DNA of 64,000 bases from Solidesulfovibrio carbinolicus (GCF_004135975.1 NZ_CP026538.1:4428501-4492500), one strand, 5' to 3'; positions 32,452-41,915 are shown, counted from the stretch's first letter. Translations and numbers: made by a program. The notes: generated from the letters alone by a model not told the origin.

Positions 32452-35022
32452 ATGCAGCCGTTACGTGTCTACAGCGTGGTGCCGAAACTTCCGGAGAAGC
32501 TGCGGCCGCTTTGGGATCTGGCGTACAATCTGCTCTTTTCCTGGAACGACGACATCGTGTCGCTTTTCGCCCAGGTTGATCGCAAGATCTGGCGGGAGTG
32601 CTACGGCAATCCGGTCTGTTTCCTCAACCGCCTGCCGCAAAAGACCCTGGAAGCCCTGGCCGAGGACGACTTCTTCGTGGAGCGCGTGGCCGATCTGCGC
32701 CAGAGCCTGGCCACTTATCTGGCCCGCAAGAACTCGTCCATTCCCTTCCCGGACCGCGACGGCACGCCGGTCATCGCCTATTTCAGCCTGGAGTACGGCA
32801 TCAGCCAGTGCCTGCCGGTCTATTCCGGCGGCCTGGGGATTCTGGCCGGCGACCATCTCAAATCGGCCAGCGACCTGTGCGTGCCCCTGGTCGGCATCGG
32901 CCTGTGCTACCAGCAGGGCTATTTCCGCCAGTACCTCACCCCGGACGGCTGGCAGCAGGAACGCTACCCCATTTACGACTTCGAGCAGATGCCGCTGACC
33001 TTGTGCAAGGACGAGGCCGGCAATCCCCTGCTCGTCCATGTGGACCTCAAGGGTGAGCGGGTGGCGGCCCAGCTGTGGAAGGCGCAGGTCGGGCGCGTTT
33101 CGCTCTATCTCATGGACACCAACGTGCCGGAAAACCAGCCCGGCACGCGCCAGCTCACCAACCGCCTCTACGGCGGCGACCTGGAAACCCGGGTGCGCCA
33201 GGAATACCTGCTCGGCATCGGCGGCATCCGCGCCCTGGAGGTCCTGGGCCTCAAGCCCAAGGTCATCCACATGAACGAGGGCCATTCGGCATTCGCGGGC
33301 CTTGAGCGCATCGCCAACTTCATGGACAAGCACCAGCTGTCCTTCGAGGCGGCCATGGAGCTTGTGGCCTCCAGCTCCATCTTCACCACCCACACCCCGG
33401 TGCCGGCCGGCAACGACCGGTTTCCGCCGGAACTCATCCAGGCCTATTTCGAGGACTACGCCAAGCGCCTGGGTCTGGCCTTCAAGGTGCTCTTGGCCCT
33501 TGGCCGCGAAGACCCGCGAAACGACACCGAACATTTCTGCATGACCGTGCTGGCGCTCAAGCTCTCGCGCTTTAATAACGGCGTTTCCCAGCTCCACGGC
33601 GAGGTCTCGCGCAAGATGTGGAACCGGGTCTGGACCCAGTATCCCATGGAGGACGTGCCCATCGGGGCCATCACCAACGGCGTGCACGTGCCGACCTGGG
33701 TGGCCCAGGATCTGGCCGCCCTCTACGACCGCTACCTCGGGGCCAACTGGCGCGAGGACCCGGACACCTCGCGTGTCTTTTCCCAGGCCCATCTGATTTC
33801 CGACGCCGAACTGTGGCGCACCCACGAGCGGCTGCGCGAACGGCTCGTCGGCTACGTGCGCGAGCGCTTGCGCGACCAGCTGCTGGCGCGCGGGGCCAAG
33901 CGCAAGGAACTGCAGACCGCCGATGAGGTTCTTGATCCCCAGGCGCTGACCATCGGCTTCGCCCGGCGGTTCGCCACCTACAAACGGGCCAGCATGCTGC
34001 TCCAGGACAAGGAGCGGCTCATTCGCATCATCTCCGACGCCCAGCGCCCGGTGCAGTTCATTTTCGCCGGCAAGGCCCATCCCCACGACAACGAGGGCAA
34101 GCGGCTCATTCAGGAGCTGGTGCAGCTGTGCACCAGCACGGCCTGCCGCTACAATCTGGTGTTTCTCGAAGACTACGACATGGAGATCGCCAGCTACCTC
34201 GTCCAGGGCGTGGACGTGTGGCTCAACACGCCGCGCCGGCCCCTGGAAGCCTGCGGCACCAGCGGCATGAAGGCCATGTGCAACGGCGTGCTCAATTTCT
34301 CGACCCTGGACGGCTGGTGGGCCGAGGCCTGGAAGCCCGACAACAGCGTGGGCTGGGCCGTGGGCATGGGCGAGGAATATGAAGACGCCGGGTACCAGGA
34401 TTTCGTGGAGAGCCAAACGCTCTACAACATCCTGGAAAACGAGATCATCCCGACCTTCTACGAGCGGGGCCACGGCAATCTGCCGCGCAACTGGATCCGC
34501 AAGATGAAGGACTCCATTTGCGAGCTCACGCCGGTCTACAACTCCCACCGCATGGTGGAGGACTACGCCCGCATCGCCTACATCCCGGCCCTGGAGAACT
34601 ACACCCGCCTGACGCGCGAGGAATGCGCCCCGGCCAAGGACCTGGCCTCCTGGCGCATGGACATCATGACCAAGTGGGGCGGCCTTGATGTCCGCAACGT
34701 GCGGGCCGGCGACCCCGAGCAGCTGCACGTGGGCGACCCGGTGCGGGTGACCTGCGAGGTGCATTTAAACGGCATCCGCCCCCAGGACGTGTCGGTGCAG
34801 ATTTACGCCGGCCGGCTGGACGTGGAAGGCAAGTTCGCCCAGCGCGAGACCGTGGACATGCGGCCGGTGGAGACGACGGCCGACGGCTGGCACATGTACA
34901 TGGGCGAGGTGCAGCCCTCCGAAGCCGGACGTTTCGGCTTCACGGTGCGGGTGTTGCCGCACCATCCGCTGCTGCTCGACTCCCACAGCCTGGGGCTGAT
35001 TCGCTGGGCCCAGGGGGCGTAG
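32452..35022 (+). CDS. glgP: Alpha-glucan (glycogen) phosphorylase, DUF3417 type
   Basis: Product of 856 residues. It releases glucose-1-phosphate from glycogen or maltodextrin with PLP. The N-terminus (VYSVVPKLPEKLRPLWDLAYNLLFSWN, split as VYSVVPKLPEKL and LWDLAYNLLFSWN) is the DUF3417 extension of the bacterial and archaeal second phosphorylase type. GT35 landmarks follow: YFSLEYGISQCLPVYSGGLG, HMNEGHSAFAGLERI, FTTHTPVPAGND, FARRFATYKRA and the PLP region EACGTSGMKAMCNGVLNFS. ATG at 32452 has AAGGGGAACCT upstream; the frame stays open far upstream only as a shadow of the activator gene. Monocistronic with a terminator after it. Confidence 0.95.
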   Translation: MQPLRVYSVVPKLPEKLRPLWDLAYNLLFSWNDDIVSLFAQVDRKIWRECYGNPVCFLNRLPQKTLEALAEDDFFVERVADLRQSLATYLARKNSSIPFPDRDGTPVIAYFSLEYGISQCLPVYSGGLGILAGDHLKSASDLCVPLVGIGLCYQQGYFRQYLTPDGWQQERYPIYDFEQMPLTLCKDEAGNPLLVHVDLKGERVAAQLWKAQVGRVSLYLMDTNVPENQPGTRQLTNRLYGGDLETRVRQEYLLGIGGIRALEVLGLKPKVIHMNEGHSAFAGLERIANFMDKHQLSFEAAMELVASSSIFTTHTPVPAGNDRFPPELIQAYFEDYAKRLGLAFKVLLALGREDPRNDTEHFCMTVLALKLSRFNNGVSQLHGEVSRKMWNRVWTQYPMEDVPIGAITNGVHVPTWVAQDLAALYDRYLGANWREDPDTSRVFSQAHLISDAELWRTHERLRERLVGYVRERLRDQLLARGAKRKELQTADEVLDPQALTIGFARRFATYKRASMLLQDKERLIRIISDAQRPVQFIFAGKAHPHDNEGKRLIQELVQLCTSTACRYNLVFLEDYDMEIASYLVQGVDVWLNTPRRPLEACGTSGMKAMCNGVLNFSTLDGWWAEAWKPDNSVGWAVGMGEEYEDAGYQDFVESQTLYNILENEIIPTFYERGHGNLPRNWIRKMKDSICELTPVYNSHRMVEDYARIAYIPALENYTRLTREECAPAKDLASWRMDIMTKWGGLDVRNVRAGDPEQLHVGDPVRVTCEVHLNGIRPQDVSVQIYAGRLDVEGKFAQRETVDMRPVETTADGWHMYMGEVQPSEAGRFGFTVRVLPHHPLLLDSHSLGLIRWAQGA

Positions 35023-35055
35023 GGGGCGGGGAAAGAAAACGACTGCGAAAAAGGC

Positions 35056-35084
35056 GGGCCGCTCCGGGAGGGGCGGCCCGTTTT
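35056..35084 (+). terminator. Rho-independent terminator of glgP
   Basis: GGGCCGCTCC (35056-35065) pairs with GGGGCGGCCC (35070-35079) with one G-T pair and a short loop, followed by GTTTT. Confidence 0.8.
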
Positions 35085-35161
35085 GCGCCCTGTGCCCGCG
35101 CCGTCACGCCCCTGTTGCCGCGCCCGGCTATGCGGCCCCATCCCCCGCCAAGGAGCACACC

Positions 35162-35938
35162 ATGCCCGCCCTTGTCGCCGTCTGCGCCACCGCCCTTGTC
35201 GCCTCGCTGCTGACGCTTTATTCCGGCTTCGGCCTGGGCACGCTCCTCACGCCCATCATGGCGATCTACTTTCCCATCGAGGCGGCCGTGGCCATGACCG
35301 CCCTGGTGCACTTCGCCAACAACCTCTTCAAGCTGGCGCTTTTTGCCCGCAAGGCCGACTGGAAGGTCGCGGCCGTGTTCGGGCTGCCGGCCCTGTTGGC
35401 CAGTTTCGGCGGCGCGGCCCTGCTGGTGGCCCTGGCCGATCTGCCGCCGCTGGCGACCTACACGCTTTTTGGCGCGCCCCACGCCGTCACGCCGGTCAAG
35501 CTCGTGGTGGGGCTGCTCATCGGACTGTTCTCCCTGCCCGAGATCACCAAGCGCATCAAAAAGCGCGGCCTGCCGCCGGCCCTGCTCCCCCTGGGCGGGC
35601 TGGTTTCCGGCTTTTTCGGCGGCCTGTCCGGCCATCAGGGCGCGTTTCGCAGCGCCTTTCTCCTGCGCCTGGGCCTGCCCAAGGAGACGTTTATCGCCAC
35701 CGGCGTGGTCGTGGCCTGTCTGGTGGACGCCGCCCGGCTGGCCGTCTACGCCGGCCATCTGTCCGCGCCGGGCGTGGCCGACAACCTGCCCCTGCTCCTG
35801 GCCGCCTCGGCCTGCGCCTTTGCCGGCGCCTTCGCCGGGGCGCGGATTCTCGGCAAGATGACCCTCGACGGCGTGAGCAGGCTGGTCGGCTGGATGCTGC
35901 TGACCCTGGCCGGGCTGTTGGCGGCGGGCATTGTCTAG
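35162..35938 (+). CDS. TauE/SafE-family membrane transporter
   Basis: Product of 258 residues, about eight membrane helices in two repeats. Repeat signatures: YSGFGLGTLLTPIMAIYFP in the first half and GGLVSGFFGGLSGHQGAFRSAF in the second. The family exports sulfite, sulfoacetate or other sulfonates and organosulfur anions; the substrate is not readable. AAGGAG precedes the ATG. In a sulfate reducer a sulfur oxyanion is plausible but unproven. Confidence 0.9.
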   Translation: MPALVAVCATALVASLLTLYSGFGLGTLLTPIMAIYFPIEAAVAMTALVHFANNLFKLALFARKADWKVAAVFGLPALLASFGGAALLVALADLPPLATYTLFGAPHAVTPVKLVVGLLIGLFSLPEITKRIKKRGLPPALLPLGGLVSGFFGGLSGHQGAFRSAFLLRLGLPKETFIATGVVVACLVDAARLAVYAGHLSAPGVADNLPLLLAASACAFAGAFAGARILGKMTLDGVSRLVGWMLLTLAGLLAAGIV

Positions 35939-36093
35939 CATTTCGGTCTGTTGACGCCGCCCGAACAGATCAGCTACAGGACAACCGATAGTCCTGCGTT
36001 CCGCCGCGCTTTCGCAGGACAACGCCCGGCAATCGCGCCATTGCCCCGAATGAGCGCTGCATCGCCAATAATGCAAAGGACAATCGATCCATC

Positions 36094-36963
36094 ATGAGCA
36101 AGAAACAGGGCATCGCCGTCGGCATCATCGTTGTTCTCGCCATTGCCTACTTCGGCCTGACGCAATACGCCTCCCACGTCGCCAAGACGCGTCTTGACGA
36201 CGCCATCGCCAAGCAGGGGCCGTTCGTACAGATTCATTACGGAAAAATATCCTACAACCTCTTCACGCAACATACTGTCATCAAGGCCGTCTCCCTGCGG
36301 GGACCGGGCATGGCCACTCCGGTTTTCGCCAAGGAAGTCATCATTCGCCGCCTGGACCTGGATTCGCCCAAGCCGACGTATGTTTCCATCGACGTGCTGG
36401 GCATCGAGCTGGAGCCGTCCTCCCTGGGCAAGGAAGCCGCCGCCGAGCTGGCCGCCCTGGGCTACGCCGGGCCGTGGTCGTGCGATGTGACCGTTGACAT
36501 GGACAGCCTGGCCGAGAAGCGGGAACTCAAGGCCCACATGGTCTATGCGGCCAAGGACATCGGTTCCTTGCGCCTCGACTTCGTGCTCGGCAATCTGGAC
36601 TATACCACCGTCAAGCCCGAGGCGGTCATGGCCAGCCTGTTCAACTGCGCCTTGAAGCAGGCGGAAATGGCCTATGTCGACGCTTCCCTCGTTGAGCGCA
36701 TTTTCAAGCAAAACGCCGCGAAACAAGGCCTGGACCTGCCGGCCTATAAGAAGCAACTCGTCGGCCAACTCGACGCGGCATTGCAGCATTCGCCGAAGTC
36801 CCTGCCCCAGGCCTTTATCAACGCTCTCAAGCAGTTTGTGGAAAACCCGCGCCAGCTCACCATTTCCGCCAACCCGACCGCTCCCGTCTCCTTCATGGAA
36901 CTGCTCAAGGCCGGCACGCCCGAGGCCGTGGCCAACCTGCTCGCCCTGGACATCAAATCCTGA
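36094..36963 (+). CDS. Signal-anchored envelope protein of unknown function
   Basis: Product of 289 residues with an N-terminal membrane segment (about 7-23, GIAVGIIVVLAIAYFGL) and a periplasmic body. The body begins with alternating strands (FVQIHYGKISYNLFTQHTVI ... AVSLRGPG) reminiscent of AsmA-like or DUF945-like periplasmic proteins, then a helical C-terminal half. Assignment to either is tentative. The upstream interval contains three AGGACAA(C/T)CG-like repeats (35978, 36016, 36077). No operon partner. Confidence 0.7.
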   Translation: MSKKQGIAVGIIVVLAIAYFGLTQYASHVAKTRLDDAIAKQGPFVQIHYGKISYNLFTQHTVIKAVSLRGPGMATPVFAKEVIIRRLDLDSPKPTYVSIDVLGIELEPSSLGKEAAAELAALGYAGPWSCDVTVDMDSLAEKRELKAHMVYAAKDIGSLRLDFVLGNLDYTTVKPEAVMASLFNCALKQAEMAYVDASLVERIFKQNAAKQGLDLPAYKKQLVGQLDAALQHSPKSLPQAFINALKQFVENPRQLTISANPTAPVSFMELLKAGTPEAVANLLALDIKS

Positions 36964-37027
36964 AGACCCGCCCCGCTGATGCCAAGCGTCTCTTGACAAC
37001 AGGCCTACCGAGTAAGACAGTTCTGCC

Positions 37028-37426
37028 GTGCGCGTGTTCAAAACCAAGCGGCTTGACCGATGGGCCGGCAAGGAAGGCCTCGCCGACAAGGCCTTGTGGC
37101 AAGCCGCGCTGGAAGTGGCGGCGGGCAATGTCGAGGCCAGCCTGGGGCAATGCCTCTATAAAAAACGTCTGGCCCGGCCGGGGGAAGGCAAACGCTCGGG
37201 ATTGCGAACCATTATCGCGTTCAAAAACGCCAGCGGAGACCGGGTGTTTTTCGTCTACGGGTTTGCAAAAAAACAGCAGGCCAACATCACCGAAACGGAA
37301 CGGCACGGCTTGGCCCTCGTCGCCAAGCATTTTCTCGACGCCACGCCAGTCGTGATCGACAACCTCCTGCGCGCCGGAGAACTCGTCGAGGTCATCAAGG
37401 AGACAGACGATGAGCGACATTCTTGA
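37028..37426 (+). CDS. RelE/HigB-like toxin of a type II toxin-antitoxin module
   Basis: Product of 132 residues, GTG start (37028; another GTG at 37034). The fold signature is KRSGLRTIIAFKNASGDRVFFVYGFAKKQQANI, seen here in two parts, GKRSGLRTIIAFK and RVFFVYGFAKKQ, which is the RelE-superfamily RNase toxin core with catalytic basic residues. Overlaps the antitoxin gene by 17 bases. Toxin-first order is typical of HigBA. Such toxins cleave mRNA at the ribosome; the antitoxin blocks this. Confidence 0.85.
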   Translation: MRVFKTKRLDRWAGKEGLADKALWQAALEVAAGNVEASLGQCLYKKRLARPGEGKRSGLRTIIAFKNASGDRVFFVYGFAKKQQANITETERHGLALVAKHFLDATPVVIDNLLRAGELVEVIKETDDERHS

Positions 37427-37712
37427 CGCCGTCCAGGAGATGGCCCGGGGGCTTCATGACGCCGGCGGCATGGACAAGACGACCCTGCGACAGCTCGAAG
37501 CGCTGTGCCTGCCCAAGGCCAGGGCGCTTAGCCCGGAACAAATCAAGGCAATACGCGAAAAGACCCGCATGAGCCGCAGCGTGTTCGCCGCGTTGCTCAA
37601 CGTCGGCCCGTCCACGGTCGAGCACTGGGAACGGGGCCTCAAAAAACCCAGCGGCCCGTCCCTGCGGCTGCTCGACGTGGTGGACCGCAAAGGCGTCGAC
37701 GCCTTGTGCTAG
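37410..37712 (+). CDS. XRE-family antitoxin paired with the RelE-like toxin
   Basis: Product of 100 residues. HTH: LSPEQIKAIREKTRMSRSVF then LLNVGPSTVEHWERGLKKPSGP, the HigA/NadS-like DNA-binding antitoxin pattern. Starts inside the toxin gene with AGGAGA upstream. It should neutralise the toxin and repress the pair. Confidence 0.88.
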   Translation: MSDILDAVQEMARGLHDAGGMDKTTLRQLEALCLPKARALSPEQIKAIREKTRMSRSVFAALLNVGPSTVEHWERGLKKPSGPSLRLLDVVDRKGVDALC

Positions 37713-37783
37713 CCTCGCCCCCTCCCACCTGCGCCCCCCACTCCCGGCTCGACGGCCGGCGTCGTAGCTGCTAAGGCTATCCA

Positions 37784-39463
37784 ATGCTTTGCGGCATCGA
37801 CGTCGGCGGCACGCACACGGACGCGGTCCTCATCGGCCCGGAAGGGGTCGTTGCTTGCGCCAAGCTGCCCACCAACCATGACGATCTCCTCGCCTCCATA
37901 CGCGAGGCGCTTTCCAGCATCGTGGCCGTGGCCGGGCCGGCCGCCATCCATCGCCTGACCCTGTCCACCACGCTCACCACCAACGCCATCATCGAAGGCA
38001 CGGCCGACGCCGTGGGCGTCCTCGTGTCCGGCGGCCCGGGCATCGACCCCGAGGCGTATAGACAGGGCGGGCATTACCATGTCCTGGCCGGGGCCATCGA
38101 CCACCGGGGCCGCGAAACCGCCGCCATCGACCTCGACGCGGCCAAGGCCGTTGTCGACGCCTGGCTGGCCGAGGGGCTGCGCGCCTTTGCCGCGGTCACC
38201 AAATTTTCCACCCGCTGCCCGGACCAGGAGCTGGCCCTGCGCGGCTTGCTCGCCGGCCGGGCCGACTGCGTGTCGCTGGGGCACGAATTTTCCGGCCGCC
38301 TGGGCTTTGGACGGCGCATCGCCACGGCCTGCCTCAACAGCGCCGTGTGGCGCGTCTACAACCGCTTTTGCGACGCCGTGGAACAATCCGTGGCCGACCT
38401 GGGCATGACCGCCGCCATAAACGTGCTCAAGGCCGACGGCGGCACCATGCCGTTGTCGGTTTCCCGCGCCCAGCCCGTGCAGTCCATCCTGTCCGGCCCG
38501 GCCGCCTCGGTCATGGGCATCATCGCCGTGTGCGACATCGCCGAGGATTCGGTCATCCTCGACATCGGCGGCACCACCACCGACATCGCCGTTTTTGCCG
38601 CCGGCGCGCCGCTTATTGAAAACGAAGGCATCGCTATCGACGGCCGCCCGACGCTCGTGCGGGCGCTGCGCACCCGCTCCATCGGCGTGGGCGGCGATTC
38701 GGCCGTCACGGTCAGCCGGCAGGCCATCGAGGTCGGCCCGCGCCGCTTCGGCCCGCCCATGGCCCTGGGCGGCAAGGTTCCGACGCTTATTGACGCGCTC
38801 AACGTCCAAAACGTCATCGCCGTGGGCGATCCCCGGGCCTCGTATCAGGGCCTGCTTGCCGCCGCCGCGCCCCACGGCTTCGAGCCCGAAGAGGTGGCCG
38901 AGGCCGCCATCCTCAATGCCGTCAACCAGATCCGCTCGGAAGTGGCGGCCGTTGTGCGCGAAATAAACGACCGCCCGGTCTACACCATCTTCGAGCTGCT
39001 GGAAGGCAAGCACGTGCGCCCCACCCGGGTCTACGTCATGGGCGGACCGGCGCTGGCCCTTTCCGCCCTGCTCCAGGACGCCTTTTCCGAGGAAGTCATC
39101 GTGCCCGAGAGCTTTGCCGTGGCCAACGCCATCGGCGCGGCCCTGGCCAGGCCGACCTTTTCCGTGGAGCTTTTCGCCGACACCGCTGCCGGCCGCCTGA
39201 CCATTCCCTCCCTGGGCGTGGCCCGGTCCGTGTCCGGCAACTACAGCCAGGCGGCCGCCGAGGGCGAGGCCGGGGCCAGCCTGCGCGACTATCTCGCCTC
39301 CATCGGGGCCGACGTCGACGACGCGCCCATCGAAACCGTGGAGCTGTCGTCGTTTCCCATGGTCGAGGGCCAGGAGCTGGCCGGCTACAACATCCGCGTG
39401 GCCTGCCAGGTGCGGCCTGGCGTCTCCGGGGCCTACAAACAGGCGGTGTCCAAGCAATGCTGA
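37784..39463 (+). CDS. HyuA-like hydantoinase/oxoprolinase family protein
   Basis: Product of 559 residues. The actin-like ATPase fold of hydantoinase A is clear: GIDVGGTHTDAVLIG at the N-terminus, TLSTTLTTNAIIEG, the second phosphate loop VILDIGGTTTDIAVF and GVGGDSAVTVS. The family hydrolyses cyclic amides such as hydantoins or 5-oxoproline with ATP. No HyuB partner is present; the stop overlaps the start of a histone-deacetylase-like gene by 7 bases, so these two form the functional unit. Substrate unknown. Confidence 0.9.
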   Translation: MLCGIDVGGTHTDAVLIGPEGVVACAKLPTNHDDLLASIREALSSIVAVAGPAAIHRLTLSTTLTTNAIIEGTADAVGVLVSGGPGIDPEAYRQGGHYHVLAGAIDHRGRETAAIDLDAAKAVVDAWLAEGLRAFAAVTKFSTRCPDQELALRGLLAGRADCVSLGHEFSGRLGFGRRIATACLNSAVWRVYNRFCDAVEQSVADLGMTAAINVLKADGGTMPLSVSRAQPVQSILSGPAASVMGIIAVCDIAEDSVILDIGGTTTDIAVFAAGAPLIENEGIAIDGRPTLVRALRTRSIGVGGDSAVTVSRQAIEVGPRRFGPPMALGGKVPTLIDALNVQNVIAVGDPRASYQGLLAAAAPHGFEPEEVAEAAILNAVNQIRSEVAAVVREINDRPVYTIFELLEGKHVRPTRVYVMGGPALALSALLQDAFSEEVIVPESFAVANAIGAALARPTFSVELFADTAAGRLTIPSLGVARSVSGNYSQAAAEGEAGASLRDYLASIGADVDDAPIETVELSSFPMVEGQELAGYNIRVACQVRPGVSGAYKQAVSKQC

Positions 39464-40773
39464 AAGCCCGCCATCCCCTGGGGATCGTCTTTTTCCCGGC
39501 CTACGACTGGGCCATCTCGCCCACCCACCCCGAGCGCCAGGAACGCCTGCTCTACACCCAGGACCAGCTGCGCGAGGAAGGCGTCTTCGACATCCCGGGC
39601 GTAACCGAACTCAAGCCCGACCTGGCCAGCCACGAAGACGTGGCCCGGGTGCATTTCTGCTTTCCCGACGTGGCGGCCGTCACCACCACCTCCCACCTCA
39701 TTTCCGCCGGCGGGGCCATCCGGGCCGCCCGCACGGTCATGGAAAAGGAAGCCGAGCGCGCCTTTGCCCTGGTGCGGCCGCCCGGCCACCACGCCATGAA
39801 GGTGGTCCACGGCTCGCGCGGGTTTTGCAACATCAACATCGAAGCGGTGATGGTGGAATGGCTGCGGGAGCGCTACGGCCCCTTGCGCGTGGCCATCGTG
39901 GACACCGACTGCCATCATGGCGACGGCACCCAGGACGTCTACTGGAACGACCCCGATACGCTCTTTATTTCCCTGCACCAGGACGGCCGCACGCTGTATC
40001 CCGGCACGGGCTTTCCCCTGGAACTCGGCGGCCCAAGAGCCTTGGGGACCACGGTCAACGTGCCCCTGCCGCCCGGAACCTCGGACCAGGGCTTCCTTTT
40101 CGCCATGCGCGAAGTGGTCATGCCGCTTATTGAGGACTTCAAGCCCGATCTGATCATCAACTCCGCCGGCCAGGACAACCATTTCTCCGACCCCATCACG
40201 GACATGGCCTTCTCGGCCCAGGGCTACGCCCAGCTCACCGAACTGCTCGGGGCGGACATCGCCGTGCTGGAAGGCGGCTACGCCATCCAGGGCGCGCTGC
40301 CCTACGTCAATCTGGGGCTGGTGCTGTCCATGGCGGGGCTGGATTACAGCCACGTGCGGGAACCGGGTTTCGACCCGGCGGCCGTGCGCCAAAGCGACAA
40401 GGTGACGGGCTACATCGAGGAAGTCTGCCGCGACATCGTCAAGGAAGTGCGTAACCCGCGCGGTCCGGGCAAGGGCGATGTGGCGAACGGCTGGTTTTCG
40501 CGGCGCAAGACGCTCTACTACGACACCGACGCCATCACGGAATACCAGACCGAGTCGGTGCGCCTGTGCGACCACTGCCGGGGCGTGGTGAAGTATGAGA
40601 CGGAATCCACGCGAAACCCGCTGTGCCTGGGCGTTGAAGCGCCCATCGGGGCCTGCGAACGCTGCGTGGATGAAGCCTACCGCATCTACGAGGCCGGCCA
40701 GATCAAGGGCGAATACCGCCATCTGGCGCTCCTGGACCGGGTGGGCAAGAACTACCTGAGCTTTACGGGCTGA
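39457..40773 (+). CDS. Histone-deacetylase-like zinc amidohydrolase with C-terminal Cys motif
   Basis: Product of 438 residues. Class I/II HDAC-type metal and catalytic residues are in place: H111-H112 (RPPGHHAM), D149-x-D151 with HHGDGT, D240 in SAGQDNH and Y275 in LEGGY. Bacterial members are polyamine or acetyl-amide deacetylases or acetoin-utilisation AcuC-like enzymes. Beyond residue 360 is an added segment with C371/C374 and C390, C400/C403, probably a zinc-ribbon-like element. The start overlaps the HyuA-like stop by 7 bases. The pairing suggests consecutive amide hydrolysis steps on one compound; this is inference. Confidence 0.9.
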   Translation: MLKARHPLGIVFFPAYDWAISPTHPERQERLLYTQDQLREEGVFDIPGVTELKPDLASHEDVARVHFCFPDVAAVTTTSHLISAGGAIRAARTVMEKEAERAFALVRPPGHHAMKVVHGSRGFCNINIEAVMVEWLRERYGPLRVAIVDTDCHHGDGTQDVYWNDPDTLFISLHQDGRTLYPGTGFPLELGGPRALGTTVNVPLPPGTSDQGFLFAMREVVMPLIEDFKPDLIINSAGQDNHFSDPITDMAFSAQGYAQLTELLGADIAVLEGGYAIQGALPYVNLGLVLSMAGLDYSHVREPGFDPAAVRQSDKVTGYIEEVCRDIVKEVRNPRGPGKGDVANGWFSRRKTLYYDTDAITEYQTESVRLCDHCRGVVKYETESTRNPLCLGVEAPIGACERCVDEAYRIYEAGQIKGEYRHLALLDRVGKNYLSFTG

Positions 40774-40837
40774 CGCCCGCATCCCCCACTCCCCTGCGCA
40801 CGGGCATCAGCCCATGCCGAGCCCCTTTTCCCCCATG

Positions 40838-40890
40838 CGGGGGGGCCGGGGGCCTCAGGCCCCCGGCCGCCGGAGCATCTTCCCTCTACG
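40838..40890 (-). repeat. Gene-3'-end hairpin element, copy D
   Basis: GGGGGGCCGGGGGCCTCAGG with CCCCCGGCCGCCGG and GCATCTTCC, 11 bases after the stop at 40901 and between two convergent genes. Confidence 0.75.
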
Positions 40891-40900
40891 ACGATTTGCC

Positions 40901-41320
40901 TTAACCGCCGAAGTAGCGCACCACGGCGTCGCGGGTGGTCTTGGAGATGAGTTTTAAGCGAACGAACTCGTCGGGATGGAACTGGAACACGCCGGCCAGG
41001 AACATGAAACGCGGGTCGTCCAGGCGGTTGCCGCCCTTTTCCGCAAAGCTCAAGGCGCTTAACACCGTGGCTTCGAAGTCGTAGCCGCCCTGCTTGAGCA
41101 CCGTGGCGTAGACCATGCATTCCCGGTCATGCAGCTCCTGGGGGTGCAGATCCTCGGGCAGCTTGTTCTTGGCGTCTTCCACCTGCTTGAAATACATAAA
41201 CACGTTTTGTTTGTTAAACGCCAGACTGCGGCCGCCCTCGGCGGCCACGGCGTCCAGGGCCGGCCACAGGCAAAACGCGGCCAGGGCCGCCAGCCAAAGC
41301 ACTCGCCGGGCCGGGGTCAC
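40901..41320 (-). CDS. Exported protein of unknown function
   Basis: Product of 139 residues from a GTG at 41320 whose GTGA overlaps the stop of the upstream frameshifted gene; a GTG at 41344 is open but lies inside that gene. A Sec signal (VLWLAALAAFCLWPALDAVAA) precedes a helical mature part (HPQELHDRECMVYATVLKQG, FQFHPDEFVRLKLISKTTRD). One Cys. Family not recognised. The overlap implies coupling with the upstream gene, which must then be read in the shifted frame. Confidence 0.8.
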   Translation of the reverse strand: MTPARRVLWLAALAAFCLWPALDAVAAEGGRSLAFNKQNVFMYFKQVEDAKNKLPEDLHPQELHDRECMVYATVLKQGGYDFEATVLSALSFAEKGGNRLDDPRFMFLAGVFQFHPDEFVRLKLISKTTRDAVVRYFGG

Positions 41321-41891
41321 TGGGCCGCCTTGGCCTGGCCGCACGGGGCGTAGAGCGGCTCATAGAAATAGCTTAGCGTCCCCATGTCGCGTTCGGGCGA
41401 ATACTGCATCCGGATGAGCACGTTGCCCACGGGCCAGCCCAGGTCCACGCCCTTGCCTTCGAGGTCGATGGGCTTGCTGTACTTGCCGGCCAGGAAGTTC
41501 TTGATGCTCTCGTGGTTTTTTTGCCCTTGTATTCCACCATCACGGCCGCGAACTTGTCCTGGCAAAAGCCGTAGACCACGCCGGAAAGGAAGGCCTCGCC
41601 GATGCGGTAGACCACGCCTTCGGCCGTGGCGTAGGCGGCCTGGCCGTCGCGTTCGGCCACGGTCAGGTCCGGGATGGCGGCCATGGCCGTGCCCCATTTG
41701 ATGCCGTTGAAGGCATTGGGCTCCTTGATGACCTTGCCCGGCGCGTCCACGGTCTCGGCCGGGCCGGACGGCTCGTGGGGCGCGGCGGCCTTTTGGGTTT
41801 CGTGTTTTTCGGGCGGGGCCTTTTTGGCCAGGGCGGGCGTGGCGGCCAGGGCAAGGCAACAGACCAGCAGCAGAGACAGCGTTTTTTTCAT
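41317..41891 (-). CDS. Exported protein gene split by an A7 frameshift
   Basis: Frame one starts at 41891 with a Sec signal (MKKTLSLLLVCCLALAATPALA) and reads a plausible protein through VVYGFCQDKFAAVMVEYKGKK, then turns into low-quality Ser/Trp-rich residues. The adjacent frame reads on sensibly from NHESIKNFLAGKYSKPIDLE to YAPCGQAKAAQ, stopping at 41317 exactly at the next gene's GTG. The switch is at seven A residues (minus strand, 41522-41516). With one base re-read the product is about 191 residues. It could be a sequencing error, a real mutation or programmed slippage. The conserved-looking tail argues against old decay. Confidence 0.75.
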
Positions 41892-41915
41892 GCGGGGAAA
41901 GGGGGGGAGAAGGTT

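Noticed and set aside
32461-34764. 767-codon minus-strand frame opposite glgP
   Set aside because: Antisense shadow of a well-conserved enzyme.
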